From the NCBI GenBank assembly GCA_947396885.1, contig OX377205.1:24787407-24851406 (forward strand): DNA of 64,000 nt. The letters run 5' to 3'. Of this stretch, positions 30,085-41,492 are shown piece after piece. The stretch comes from Heligmosomoides polygyrus polygyrus. Taxonomy: Eukaryota; Nematoda; Chromadorea; Rhabditida; Heligmosomidae. The notes below the pieces were generated by a model that was not told where the DNA came from, did not search any database, and was given only the letters and a program-made list of their open reading frames with translations. The position numbers and the translations under genes are program-made. Position 1 is the stretch's first letter. Each line of letters opens with the position of its first letter.

Positions 30085-31530
30085 GGGCCTTATACGACAA
30101 TTACTAAAAACACAGTGTAAGGATAACCTAGGTGTTGCACTGACGATGAAAATCCTCAGTCCAATCTAGAAAGCCAGAACTCACCTCCAGCTCATAAAAT
30201 CGCTTTTCAAGAACAATTATTGATCGAGAAAAATCTCGATATTCCGCCCTTTTGTGAGATTCTCCACCAATCCTGCTTCTACTGAACACCGTGGAGCCCA
30301 TGTGAATGTGTATCTGGCTTGTGCAATGATTTGCAAGTAGCCAATGACCATTGTCCATGTTGGTGGACTCCATTTTCAGGAACATCTTTTGAAAATCTTT
30401 CTTTACCACTTTTCAAACGGCAACACATTTTTAATGTATCACCTGAATTGTACTTTTATTGTGTCATCTGAACATAGCTGTGGAGGTTACAAGCACTTCA
30501 ATGTCACCGTTTTTCTAGTGTTCTTTTCCGCAATCTTTTAATCTTAAGTACCTCACTGTCCTTAAAATGCATTGTTGTATCCTTCTGTATAGATCTTCTG
30601 ATGCTCAATTTGCCTTGTTGAATTCTTCCCTCTCTTTTGAGGTGCCTAAGCAAGGACAAGACCACAAGGACTCTTCTTTAAAGACCTCGGCTTCCAGGAA
30701 TCCACAAGCAATGCCCGGATTTCCTTTTAAATGAATCCAGACTTACACATACTCCCATTTTCACCTCGGATACGTCACAGAATACCACCCTTTCGAACTA
30801 TTGAGAAGGATTGCTTCACCAAGCGGGTACACATTCTTCTTAACCTACTGTTGATACAACTGAGTCCTACTATGAAGATTTTACCACTTTAACGAGAGCT
30901 TTTCTGAAAATACGATCTTTAGATCACTTTTATTGTATCGTATGAATACAGTTTTTATCTGCCTGTATCATAGCCTCCTCAGAGTTCTTTGGAGTTTTGG
31001 AATTCGCTGCAGCCTTCGAAGGAACCTGCCTTTCACCGGTGGCGCTAAAGTAAGCTAAAATGAGCTTCAACAGTTCTCTCACACATAGTGTGTCGCTCTC
31101 CGGTCGCTTTAGGAAGCGTTAGAGGAAATCTTCGTCAGGCTCTGCTTGTGACCAAACCTGTGCGCTGCGTCGTCCCAATGCGTCTATGAGGAAGTGCCGG
31201 AGAGAAAATGGGATCCTTAGCTTTTTACGATCTTCCTTTCGCCACTGATGCGCTTCAACTTTTTCTGCAAATCGCATTGTTGGAGATGGAACCGGCCATA
31301 CCATTCCAAGCTCTGAAACTAACCAGCACTGTCACTTCGCCACTCGTAGACGACTTCATGACCTTAGCTGCTTAGCGTACTCGTACAGATTGTGTATCTC
31401 TCGTTTTCACGTGCGAAAAAACATTTGTTGTTGTTTGCCGCCGAAACGGTAGTCTCTCTGGAGACTACGGTAGTTTTACATGTACATACAGTGCTCTAGA
31501 AGAAGCTTATTTGGGGTGGGTTAATCACAG
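30085..31530. other. Nothing recognised
   Basis: No open frame above 100 codons, no tandem repeat and no named family was seen in this AT-leaning stretch. Confidence 0.35.
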
Positions 31531-31812
31531 GTTGGGCGTGTGTAGCGCAGTCGGAAGAGGTGCCGTTTGACCGATACCCGCTTCCTGGTTCGGGTTTTCC
31601 CACTCAGACCACCCAGCCCTCCTTCGCTTTGGGGTCGTGAAGTGGTACCTGTCAGGAAAGAATAAAGTGCTGACTTGTTCATCGGCTCGTAGCCGCAATT
31701 CAATGTAAGCCAAATACGCGATCAAATCGCCTCCACGACACCTGGTAGAAGTGGAATGCGTGGCTCATCTCAAATGGACCGAAACTCACCGTCCTTTATC
31801 CTCTACCTTTTA
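31531..31812 (+). mobile_element. tRNA-derived SINE
   Basis: The A box is intact (tgtagcgcagtcgg) and the B-box block is ctggttcgggttttcc. The central part reads gtggtacctgtcagg with a small loss. The 3' end caccgtcctttatcc is typical. Confidence 0.88.
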
Positions 31813-32389
31813 GACAATAACGTAGTTTCTCATCCCTTTTGCCTAGTTTCATTCCTACAACGTTAGCAACTGAACTGGGTTTGCTATTCTTCCTTTCTAC
31901 CATATTCCGGTGCTTAGCTACTTCGCCACAGACTTCAAAGAACTAGCGTCTCAAAATCCTTGATAAGTGTCCTTAGCATGCCCTAAGAAAGGCGGCGGTG
32001 CCTTTCAGTGCCGGGAATCCGAGACCGGTCAGAGCCGCTGAAAAAGCAGCGCGACAAGTCGACAAGCGTCGAGCTTCACTTCAAGCCATCCCATTAGAGT
32101 GCGTTTAGCTGTCTGACTTCGCCGACCGCAACAGCTCGTTCTTCAACGGCCTCCATGGTCTGGCTGCAGGGAGCGAAAGGGCAAGCACCGATTGTTGGAG
32201 GACGCTAAAGAGGTGCTTATAAGTCTAAAGTGTTCTAGTTCATAGACTGTGCTGTACAGCGCCTTGATAGGCAACTCCTGTCTCACTCCATTTTACAGTT
32301 GTCTTTACAGCAACCTGCATACATCAACCTGCAGTATCATTTCATCTGAAGATACTCCTACCTAACTCTCCTCACCTTTCTAGCCGTAT
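31813..32389. other. Nothing recognised
   Basis: Positions 31980-32200 are slightly GC-richer but lack a supported frame or motif. Confidence 0.3.
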
Positions 32390-33320
32390 TACACCTGTAT
32401 CACCTGCCGTCCCTTGATCATCGAGTTGTTCGAGCGCCCTAGAGCTTCAGCTACTGCACAATGATGCGAAGTGCAAAATCAGGAAATGTGGTGTCGTGTC
32501 GTGGGGAAGCAGCTGTAGCCCGAACGCTGCCTCCATCCACTAAGACCACCTGTATCAGCTGTCGTCCCTCGATCATCGAGTTGCTCGAGCGGGCGCCAGC
32601 AGCGTCTCCATTCGTCCCTGTCGCGTGCCAGAGTGCTCCAATGGATCCTCCTCGCTTGAGAGACACGAAGAGCGTCATATCGTGCGTTCAGGGCTTTCAC
32701 GAAGAAGTCCGTTAGTGGGCGTCCTAGTGCTCTGTTGACATCCCGCCGAATCCAGTCCCTGACGGCTCTCGTCCAGCGGGTGTCTGCGAATTGTCTTACG
32801 TGGCCGGCCCATCTAATTTTCGACGACTTGGCCCATGCGACAGCGTCTCCGATCTTCGAACGTCGACGGAGCTCGGAATTCCGGAGACCTTCTCTCACTT
32901 GCGTGAATCTTGTCACTCCGAGCATCGTCCTCTCGATTCCACGCTGCGCGACGCTGATGGCGTGTTCGTCCTGCTTTCGTATAGCCCAGGTCTCTTAGGC
33001 GTATGTTAGGGCAGGAAGAACAGTGGAATCGAATAGGTGGGCACGGAGTCGGGCGTCGTTCAGACTTTCACGAAGAAGTCCGACCAACGCGTTGGTGGGC
33101 GTCCTGGTGTTCTCTTGACATCCCGCGGAATCCAGTCGATGACGGCTCTCGTCCAGCGGGCGTCTGCGAATTGTCTTACGTGGCCGGCCCATCTAATTTT
33201 CGACGACTTGGCCCACGCGACAGCGTCTCCGATCTTCGAACGCCGACGGAGCTCGGAATTCCGGAGACCTTCTCTCAATTGCGTGAATCATGTCACTGCG
33301 AGCATCGTTCTAGACGTACG
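32390..33320 (-). mobile_element. Family 1 RTE 3' fragments with an internal tandem duplication
   Basis: A bare 3' end of about 50 bp (32390-32440) is followed by a longer copy that starts with the extra 3' UTR (32444) and runs into coding. From about 32690 the C-terminal coding segment is repeated about 368 bp further on (33058-33320). Both repeats share the unusual gcgaattgtcttacg, where other copies have gcgaagcgcattacg. They therefore arose by duplication, not by two insertions. The best minus frame is 32479-32925. Confidence 0.82.
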
Positions 33321-33881
33321 GCTTCGAAATCAGTTTATTGTCCGATGGGCCAACAACAACAAACTCCAGAGTGTTTATTGCATTCCAGGGACTGTGAAAC
33401 CCACCTGAGAACGAAGCTGATTCTCGAACTCCGAAAATGCGATAAAAGCAGGACTGCAAATTGCAATTATATCATAGGTGTTGATTAATAACACTGCTAA
33501 TATCACTTTCTTGATCATTGTCGCCTTTCTTCAGCTTGCGAGGGAACACGACCAAATATCCCTGTTGAGGGACCCAGCTATTTTCTACCTGCCCCAGGGA
33601 TGGGGATAATGTCGCAGCTTTCCGTAAGGGTTTCCGTGATTCGTTCTGTGATTTTACGTTCTATTTATATTCCATAAGTCCAGCTAGCTGCATCTCTCGT
33701 CCAGCAGAAGCGCAGCATATGCTCGGTAAATCAACCTTCTGTGAATTCGCCGAGCGATAGAGTATTCGGTCGCCAAACGTTGACGGTTTTCGGAACACAT
33801 GTTTTCTTCCCTGTGCTCTTTTTTTTAATTGGACCCTGCAGCTTTGTCGGTTGTAGTGATGTGCCTCACCTGACCTAAGGT
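33321..33881. other. Nothing recognised
   Basis: No gene, repeat or motif that I can support. Confidence 0.3.
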
Positions 33882-34060
33882 CCAGTATCTGTCTAGGCCG
33901 CGCCACGCACTCTAATTCTGCGATGTTTATGGCAAGCAAGTTGGATGAGCCCTTGACCTATGGAAAGACTTGCGGTAGTCAACCAGTCTAAAAGCCTGTG
34001 TTTTCACTCCTAGACAAGCCTGGTACCAGATTACCTATCCAGGAGGAATGAAAGGATCGG
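33882..34060 (-). mobile_element. SINE fragment
   Basis: Minus-strand middle and 3' part of the SINE: ccgcgccacgcactctaattc, gacttgcggtagtcaacc and gacaagcctggtaccag. The tRNA-like head is missing. Confidence 0.7.
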
Positions 34061-34082
34061 CGACCCTGATACATAGCTCTTC

Positions 34083-34400
34083 GTGGGAAACAAGACAAGA
34101 TATTCATTTTTCACGACAATGCGCGTCCACACGTTGCAAGGGAGACTCAAAAGAGCTCCACTCTTTCGGTTGACATGTTCTGGCCCAGCCATCGTATTCA
34201 TTGGACCTTCCTCCAGCGGACTACCATCTGTTTCTGTCGTTGTCGAACCATTTGCAGGAGAAACAGTTTGACGACAGGGAGCAACTTGAAAAGGGCCCGA
34301 TGATTTTTTTTTCGTCAAAATCCCAGGATTTCTATACAAGCGAGACCTGCAATTATCGGACAGATGGCAATATTTTGTATGTTGTTGTGTTGTATATAAA
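34083..34400 (+). pseudogene. Mariner transposase C-terminal remnant
   Basis: In shifting plus frames the text gives IFHDNARPHVARETQ (second catalytic Asp retained), then SYSLDLPPADYHLFLSLSNH (third Asp retained), then KQFDDREQLEK and FFSSKSQDFYT. These are the DD34D transposase blocks in normal order. At least two frameshifts and one stop are present. No terminal repeats were found, so the element is truncated on both sides. Confidence 0.8.
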
Positions 34401-35647
34401 TTTTGAAAAAAATGCACAAGTGGCGGAATACTTTCCTTACAACCTAATATTACGAGCAGAGCGAGAAAGCACCTGCATAAGTCTGAATCGGCGCCTAGCT
34501 TCGCCAGCGACTGGAGGTCGACCAAACAACGGAGTGTGGAGACACAAAGCGCTTACCATAACGCCAGGGTGGACATTGTTTCGAACGTCATTATTGCAGC
34601 CTAAGAAGAACATCATCGATGCGTCCTCACTCCTCACTCTAGCATCGAGATGTTCATAAGGAGACGTCCACAACAATAGCTGGCAGCTACCTTCTTCTCA
34701 GTCTGTTCTCATTGTCTTGATTTTGTCTTCAGTTTCAGTCGAGGGGATTGTGGAATGGGTAACCTTTATCGAATCTGTTTTTCCTAGTATTCCGCCTTAA
34801 CACGATTAAAGGTCAGGTTTTGAGGAGTCTCATTCTATATAAAAGCTGTCAGTAGAACAATACACACTTGCTAATACCTTTCAACAGCTAGCTCTTAATT
34901 CTTCAGCTGCATACCCGAAGACTAATGTACCTTTCTTCCATCCTTTTTTATATTTTGGATGCGAGACTTCAGCTAAAAAATAGCAAAAATGAAAAAAATG
35001 TAAGGCTGCTGGCCGAAACATCCGTTCTTATTATATAGCTTTGGAGTTTGTATATTTTGTCGTTGAAAGGCAATAGAATGCTAGGTTTCTCTATGACGTC
35101 ATTAAATTTGCATAAACGTTAATAATTGTCGGATATTTCCTCAAAGTTTGAGTTGATCAGTTGGAGTTCTTTCATGGGATGCGTCATACTTCTGCTTGAT
35201 CTTGTGGATGAACGATTTTTCACGCGAGAATCAGTTTTATTGATTACAAGAACGTAAGCAGTTTTTCGGAACAATAGTTGGAACGTGCAGTGAGTTTTAA
35301 AAGTATGAAAGAAGCATTCGAAGATTCTTGACCACCCCTCCGTAGGTGTTTATACTCTATGTTTTATATTTGCTTGGCACGGTGCTTGATCTGTATCGCG
35401 CTCCAACAAGGTTTCGATGTTTCTTTTTATTAAAAATCGATCGCTTTTATATATGTTTATTTCCTCAATATAACCAAAATTGTCAATAATACCAATGATG
35501 GCTGGTGCTTCACATTAGTGACAAAGCCGAAGAGAAAGGCAAAGAGGAGTTGTTTGGCTTAAATAGTTGAATTCGATTACAACTGTCTTTAACTTTTAAC
35601 TTCTGCATTTCCCTATTCGTCTGATTTTCCCTTATCTTAGTTTCTAG
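34401..35647. other. Nothing recognised
   Basis: AT-rich in part (35400-35500). No supportable feature. Confidence 0.3.
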
Positions 35648-35941
35648 GAGGGCGTGTGTAGCGCAGTCGGAGAAGGCGCAGTCGTGCACCCGATACCAGG
35701 CTCCTGGTTCGGATTTCCCGCCCAGGCCAACCAAGCCTTCCTTCCTTCCGGGGTCGGTGAATTGGTACCAGACGTGTCTGGGAAGGATAAAGCGCTGACT
35801 TGTTCATCGGCTGGCCACCGCAATTCATTGTATGGCCAAATACGCATTCATGTCGCCTCCACGACATCCCGTAGAAGTAGAATGCGCTGGCGCATCCCAG
35901 AGGTTATTGAATAACGCCGTCCTTTATCCTTTTTTTATCCT
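35648..35941 (+). mobile_element. tRNA-derived SINE, well-preserved copy with target duplication
   Basis: This is one of the two best copies. The A box tagcgcagtcgg and B box ggttcggatttcc sit about 35-40 nt apart, as in a tRNA gene, so RNA polymerase III transcription is expected. The body (ggggtcggtgaattggtacc, gataaagcgctgacttgttc, gacatcccgtagaagtagaa) ends in gccgtcctttatcc. The flanks ttagtttctag (before) and ttagtttcgag (after) look like a target duplication with one change. Confidence 0.92.
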
Positions 35942-36020
35942 TAGTTTCGAGCTGGTCCGCCGAAACAGCGTCTTCCACAGTTGTCCAACCAACCCTTGGA
36001 CGAAGTTTGATAAAAGTTTA

Positions 36021-36304
36021 AGGATAAAGGACGGCGTCGATCAATCCCTTTTGGGATGTGCCACGCATCTTACTTCTGCGGAATATCGTGGAGGCGATTT
36101 GAATGCGTATTTAGCCTTACAGTGACTTGCGGTGGCCAGCCCCGATGAAGGAGTCAGCGCTTTATCCCTTCACAAACAAGTCTGGTGCCAACTAAGGCCT
36201 ACCCTGAAGGAAAGGAAGGCCTGATTACCCTAGGCGAGAAATCGAAGCCACGAACCTGAAACTGGGCGAACGCGACAGCCGGCGCCTTCTCCGACCACGA
36301 GCCT
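36021..36304 (-). mobile_element. tRNA-derived SINE, inverted neighbour
   Basis: A nearly full minus-strand copy begins with aaggataaaggacggcg and ends near the A-box complement. It faces the plus copy at 35648-35941 tail to tail across about 80 bp. Confidence 0.9.
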
Positions 36305-36384
36305 AAACTTTACGCTTTATCCATCGATGAATTATGCACAACACCTTAAAATTTCCATTTGTACAAATAACAAACATTTACCGC

Positions 36385-36492
36385 CCTAGAGCGAATGGAA
36401 GGGTTGGTAGGCCTCGGCGGGGAATTCGAAGCAGGAACCTGGTATCGGATGCACACGACAGCGACACCTAGTCCGACTGCGCTACACGAGGT
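36385..36492 (-). mobile_element. SINE head fragment
   Basis: The minus-strand tRNA-like part only: complement of the B box (aattcgaagcaggaacctgg) and A box (gtccgactgcgctacac). Confidence 0.8.
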
Positions 36493-37505
36493 TTGAACTT
36501 GGGAGAATTGCCGTGGAAGGACTAATATCAGCGCCGTCCGTCTGTTTCTTCATTCTCCTATATTTTCCGAACGGGCCAGTTACCTAAGGAAGGGGCGGAA
36601 CTGAAGCAGTTCAAAATAATGAACTAAGGTTTCACGAAGCACAGTTTCATGCTTTAGAGCAACGGTTTAATACGCTAAATAGAATGGGCGAACGAGGCTC
36701 GCGTTCTAACCCTCGCCTAAACTAACTGTGCTCTCTTTAGAAACAGTGGAAACACTGCGAATCTCCAGAACCCAATAGGGAAACCGATGTGTTATAGGAC
36801 GAGTGCACGAAGCGGCCTCGCCATTTGAAGAATGATATCGTTAAGCTTAATGCTTTTTGCGAAAGTGAATTTTATTGAAAACTTACTTCCGAAAGACTAA
36901 TTTTGACCACCGTGCAGTTAAAACTGTGAATGTCTTTAATTTGGTTTGCAAAAAGACCATTTTTCGAGAGTGTCCAGTTCAAGTGAATATGGTGTATCTA
37001 TGCGGTTGATCTCTAATTGATGGCGGCATTTTACAGCGGAATGTTCCGCTCGATGGTGTTTAGCCTCCTTGCTTCTCAATTTCCTTCCGTATCGCGTTGT
37101 CGTGGTGTCGTATCCCGAATCGCATTATGAAGATGAAATCGTCAGCGAGATTCTGATCTTTTCACACTTTTTGTCGCGCAATCCCCACGCAATTCCGCTA
37201 CTTTTGTCACTTCTCAATCGGATGACCGTGTCGCCACTGCATCACTTCTCCCCTCTTTAGTGAGCAGTTACTACAACTTGGTCCCCTTTATACGCTCTCA
37301 TTCATTTATGGATAGCAGTGTGTATAAAAGAGTGGAGTCTTTCAACACCCTCAATGGAATTATGCCGTGAAACTGGACGTGTTTTTATTATGCTCTCATT
37401 TTTTTCCTAAATTGCTACGATCCTAATTGTCTGGTAAGGATTTTCAAGTTTGGGAAACACCAACAGAACAATTCTTCGATTCGCCTACCACCTACTATAG
37501 AAATA
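36493..37505. other. Mostly unassigned; possible decayed palindromic-element end
   Basis: Positions 36940-36985 read gagagtgtccagttcaagtgaatatgg, which resembles the right end gtccaatttgacgtgaaaatgg at 62045. It may be an old copy of that family. The rest is unassigned. Confidence 0.35.
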
Positions 37506-38405
37506 TTAGGTTGTCCCACACGGAATGTCGCACGCATTGTGACCTACTTTTCACAGTTATTCGCATCGGTTGTGAGCTCACTTAGGATTAATTTTCCGTG
37601 GCGCTTCATCTTCTACATTTCCTATTTTTCCTACATCATTCCCTCATCGGTTTCTAAAATTACAGCCTTCAGACTACAATAGACCAGAAAATGATTGTGC
37701 GCGCGTGCCTGCTCTACGACTTCAAGTTGAAGAAATCCGCTGCGGCATCTCATCTTTCGTTAGTAGCTGCATTTGGCGAAGATGTCGTTTTCAAAAGACA
37801 ATACGAGCGGTGGTTTCAAAGTTTTGCCGCTGGCGACGAAAGACTTCAAGACGAAGAGCACGGAAGACAGGGGCCTATTCTGGAGAGTGACCTTTCGCGG
37901 ACTGCCGTTGAAGCTGATCCGACAAGATCGACTCGGGTGCTTACAGTAGAGCTTGTCTGCTCCAAATCCTGCTCCAAATCCTGCCCCAAATTTAAATCCA
38001 AACCTTGTTGACACGTTCTATAGCAACTTGCTGCGTGCTCATATCGGACCTCATATCGCAAAAGTCATTCAGTAGAAGATTGAGGAACTTGGTTGGACCG
38101 TTTTGGCTTATCCGCCGTACAGCCCTGATATTGCCCCATCCGACTACCACATATTCCGCTCGATGCAGCACGGCTTGGCTGGGAAGAAGTTCGCCGACTA
38201 CGACAAAATCCGGATTTGGGTGACCAACTTCCTCAATTCGCGGCCAGCTCATTTCGTTAAAGGCGGTACACAATTTTTGCGTGTACGTTGTAGAAGGGTT
38301 GTTGATAATTGCGAAGAATATATTTCTGAATTAAAATGGGCTTGAATTGCTTTGTATGAATTTGACTTTTCGGTTTGAAGCGACATTCTGTGTGGGACGC
38401 CCTAA
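37506..38405 (+). mobile_element. Mariner element with both ends, internally deleted
   Basis: Terminal inverted repeats ttaggttgtcccacac...gtgggacgccctaa are bounded by TA on both sides (37504-37505, 38406-38407). The element is 900 bp, against about 1.3 kb for typical mariners, because the middle of the transposase is missing. Both ends are intact enough to be mobilised in trans if a matching transposase exists. Confidence 0.9.
37691..38345 (+). pseudogene. Mariner transposase, N- and C-terminal parts joined by deletion
   Basis: The N-terminal 80 residues form the helix-turn-helix region: IVRACLLYDFKLKKSAAASH, AFGEDVVFKRQYERWFQSF and AGDERLQDEEHGR. After a shift, KIEELGWTVLAYPPYSPDIA and PSDYHIFRSMQHGLAGKKF continue to EEYISELKWA-stop. 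The third catalytic Asp (PSDYH) is present. The first two are gone with the deletion, and the residual second motif reads LLRAHIGPHIAK. Confidence 0.88.
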
Positions 38406-38407
38406 TA

Positions 38408-39162
38408 GAAGGAATGACGTGTCGCACAAAGGGAGTGATTTACGCCATTCTTATTATTTTATATTTTATCCCTTCACTGTCATTATTAGGCCTTTATGCC
38501 GCTAGGTGTTTCTAGCTAGGCTTGATAGGGTTGGTTGATAGCAAAGATCTTTAAAACGCTGTCTGTTCAACTCTCTATAGCGAGCCTTGAAGGGTGCAAA
38601 AATAGCTAGTGGCGCAAGAGAAACTGGCCCTTGAAGATAGCACGTTTAAAACCACATTGGCTGAAATTCTTCACATTAATTCTCTAATCTTTTGTTTTTT
38701 CATCGACGTGTCTTAAAGGAGGGTATTGTAGCGGTTTTGATCTGAAAAAAGAAAGAAGTAGTGAAACAACAAGGCGACTTTCTTTAGATAGCAACGAGTT
38801 ACACCACAGCCTGCAAAAAAGTTCAAAAACGTTATCTGTACTTACTTACGTAAATCCTGCTCAGAACAAATTCAATTCGTTCAAGACGGGGTCTGAAAGT
38901 TTGGTGATGGACAGCAAATCTTTATCATCAGTACTCATCGGGTCCCATTCCTCTGTAGACTACCATAGCACAGAATTGTCACACTTCCTGATGCTGCCGA
39001 CCTGAATGTGGAGTTCACAGCAACGGTTTTGAAAATGGCTACATCCTTACTTAGCTTGAAGTTGTTGCTGCGTGCGCGTTTTCGCTCGCACTCCTTGCTT
39101 ACTTAGCAGGAAATGCCTTCAGCTTCCCATGGAACTTCGAACGGATAACCAGGGGTACGAGG
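38408..39162. other. Nothing recognised
   Basis: No supportable gene or repeat. Confidence 0.3.
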
Positions 39163-39465
39163 CACAGCGCGTTGGAGGGGCGCTGGCTGTCGCGTGCATC
39201 CGGAATGGAAGTTTCTGACTTGGGCCCTACCGGGGCGAGCGACACTAAACTTGTGTGGAAAAGTTAAAACACTGACTTGACCATCAATTGGCCACCGCAA
39301 GTCATTATTCAGACCAAGTACGAGTACGGATTCTAATCTCAGCGGGCAAGTATGCATCCTAATCCCAATCCCATTCCTCAACGACACCTTGTAGAAGTAA
39401 TTAATGTGAGTCCTACACTAAAAGAGACTGTCTAACGCTGTCTTTCATCCTTTTATCCCTTTAAT
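39163..39465 (+). mobile_element. SINE, diverged
   Basis: Recognisable by ggcgctggctgtcgcgtgca, aaaacactgacttgaccatc, gccaccgcaagtcatt and a tail taacgctgtctttcatcc. It has an extra roughly 25 bp near 39340. Confidence 0.7.
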
Positions 39466-40164
39466 CCCCCGTTAATCTTCCAAGTTTCAGGGTACATACT
39501 TTGGAACTAGGGGTTTTTTCTACTTAACGATTTTAACGATAATTCTTCTCAGTTGGTCAAAAGTTCAATTACACTCCTCTAGTATGAGGTCCGGCCATTC
39601 TGTAACAGGAGGAAGACGAGAATTTATAAGCCAACAAATATAGAAGGGAAAAAGACCCTAAAGTAGGTTTCGAAATCATCCGAGCACTCAGCTCAGTAGA
39701 AATTCGTAGAAATCAATGGGCGAAGAGCTGCTCATATGTACCATCTTCACGTCAAATTGGACAATTTTCAAACCAAGTTGGAAATTGACTAAACAAACTT
39801 GATGCTTCTGAGATCAAATTGAACGTCTTCCAAATCAAAACGAGCTTCTTTCATACTAAACTAGAGACTCTCGAAAAAAGTTAGAATTATGTTTTATTCA
39901 AGGAAAATGTTAGTAGAACTCTCTTTGAAATTTTAATTCACTTACCCAATAGGTAGACGCATTACATAAAATTTTATCAATTTCTTACTTTTTAGAAAAA
40001 ATAATGGTTTAACGCTCATTTTAAAGAGAAGGAGGAGCAATTTTTATTCGACTGATAGCAAAATTTCTGTTTGCATGGAATGTCATACCAGTAAACGATG
40101 CAACAAATACAACTGTAAAGAACGCATTATCCTCACTTTGACGCTTCATATAAGCAGCGTTTGT

Positions 40165-41035
40165 ACAGGGTGAACAAATTGTACAGGCTACAGAGGTGAA
40201 AGATCTTGGCTTTCTCATCACCGAAAATCTAGAATTTGATAACCACTGCAATGATGTAGCAGCAAAGGCCTCACGTAGGGTGTGTAATCTCTTCAGAAGC
40301 TTGAGCACGAACGAAGAGCAAACATTTCTCCGAGCATACAAAATGAACATTCGTCCTTCATGAATATGGCACTCGTGTTTTTGGTCCTACAAAAGTGAAA
40401 ATATCGATGTCCTCGAAAAAGTCCAAAACAGCTTCACGAGGAAACTTTTCATTAGATCGAGGAGATCTGGGTTTCGTACAGTCCCATCAAGCACTGAACG
40501 GAACGTACAACTGGGTCTGGAATAGTTAAACTCCCGTAGGAGGAAATTTGATCTTCTTATGCTATACAAAATAATACATGGTCTTGTCAATCTGGGCGGT
40601 CGCACTTTTTTCACATCCAGTAATTCCATTACTAGGGGTACTACAGTCAAGCTTCGGCTCCCTCGAGCCAAGAGTTCGGTCAGCTCCAATTCCTTCGTAT
40701 ACCGAGCGGGCGCTGAGTATGTCAAGTTGAGTAAGCGCATCCAGGTTCCTCCAAGAATCGCGGCCTTCAAAAGGGTATTGAGGTACCACACTTAGCCGTT
40801 GCTGACGGTTCTGGTTCTTTTTTTCTTTTTTGTGGTTACCCTGTCGGGCAAAGTCGCTGACCGGCCAACCGTTGTTAAGCTGTTTTTGAACATAACTGAT
40901 TTTTTGTTCCACTGTTTAAAATTTACGTTACTGTGTTCATTGGTTGCGATGGTGAGCTCGCTCACGTAGATCGCTTTTACATGTGTTGTATCACATGTTG
41001 GAATAAATAAAATAAACAAATACATCAATCGGTCA
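40165..41035 (+). mobile_element. CR1-like LINE 3' part
   Basis: The LINE begins in coding at about EVKDLGFLITENLEFDNHC (40185) and ends in ggaataaataaaataaac at 41001-41020. Its insertion separates the two halves of the palindromic element at 39748-41492, so it is the younger of the two. Confidence 0.8.
40170..40795 (+). pseudogene. CR1-like RT C-terminal part (stops and shifts)
   Basis: Blocks in order: EVKDLGFLITENLEF, CNDVAAKASRRVCNLFRSL, an IDVLEKVQNSFTRKLFIRSR segment, LLMLYKIIHGLVNLGG and RVLRYHT-stop. They parallel 18660-19160. An in-frame TGA near 40361 and a TAG near 40525 disable it, and the palm with YADD is not included. Confidence 0.78.
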
Positions 41036-41492
41036 AATAACAGAGCTTTTTAAATGATTACTGCCTTGTTGCATTTTAAAACAAAATTTAAAACAATTAT
41101 TATTATTATTTGACTGGTTATTTTTTCAAAAAATCATAAAATTATTAAATTCATATTATTTATCACACTTGGGCAGCTGAGCTAAGCAAAGAAGGTTACA
41201 TCAAATTTTCTTCGAAAAAATTCAAATAAACTTCTTTGAAAAAATTATTCTAACCATTTCGAAGACTTCGTAGCTTCAACTCAGTTTCTTTAAGCCCCAA
41301 GTGGCTGGTATCGAGGTTGTAAGCGACTATTATACAACGATGTTTTATTGCAATCAAAACTACAGCGCAAGGCGGGTTTGAGTTTGTAGTTCAACCTGTA
41401 GGAAGCTCGTTTCGATTGAAAGTCGTTCACGTTTTATTTACTTTTCGGAGGAATCAAGTTTGTTTAGAAAACTGTCCAATTTGACGTGAAGA

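Larger units (their letters stand above)
39748..41492. mobile_element. CACGTCAAATTGGAC palindromic DNA element split by a CR1-like LINE
   Basis: The left end ccatcttcacgtcaaattgg (39748) and the right end, its complement (ending near 41492), form a terminal inverted repeat of about 29 bp with one mismatch. Inside the left end there are 22-24-bp spaced caaattggacaattttc units. The halves are interrupted at about 40165-41035 by a LINE. It is non-coding and probably non-autonomous. TA is at the left flank only; the right flank reads TT. Confidence 0.75.

Noticed and set aside
40171..40182. TACAGGGTGAAC as a Tc1-like end
   Set aside because: It fits the coding text leading into EVKDLGFLI of the CR1-like RT, so it is more likely LINE sequence.
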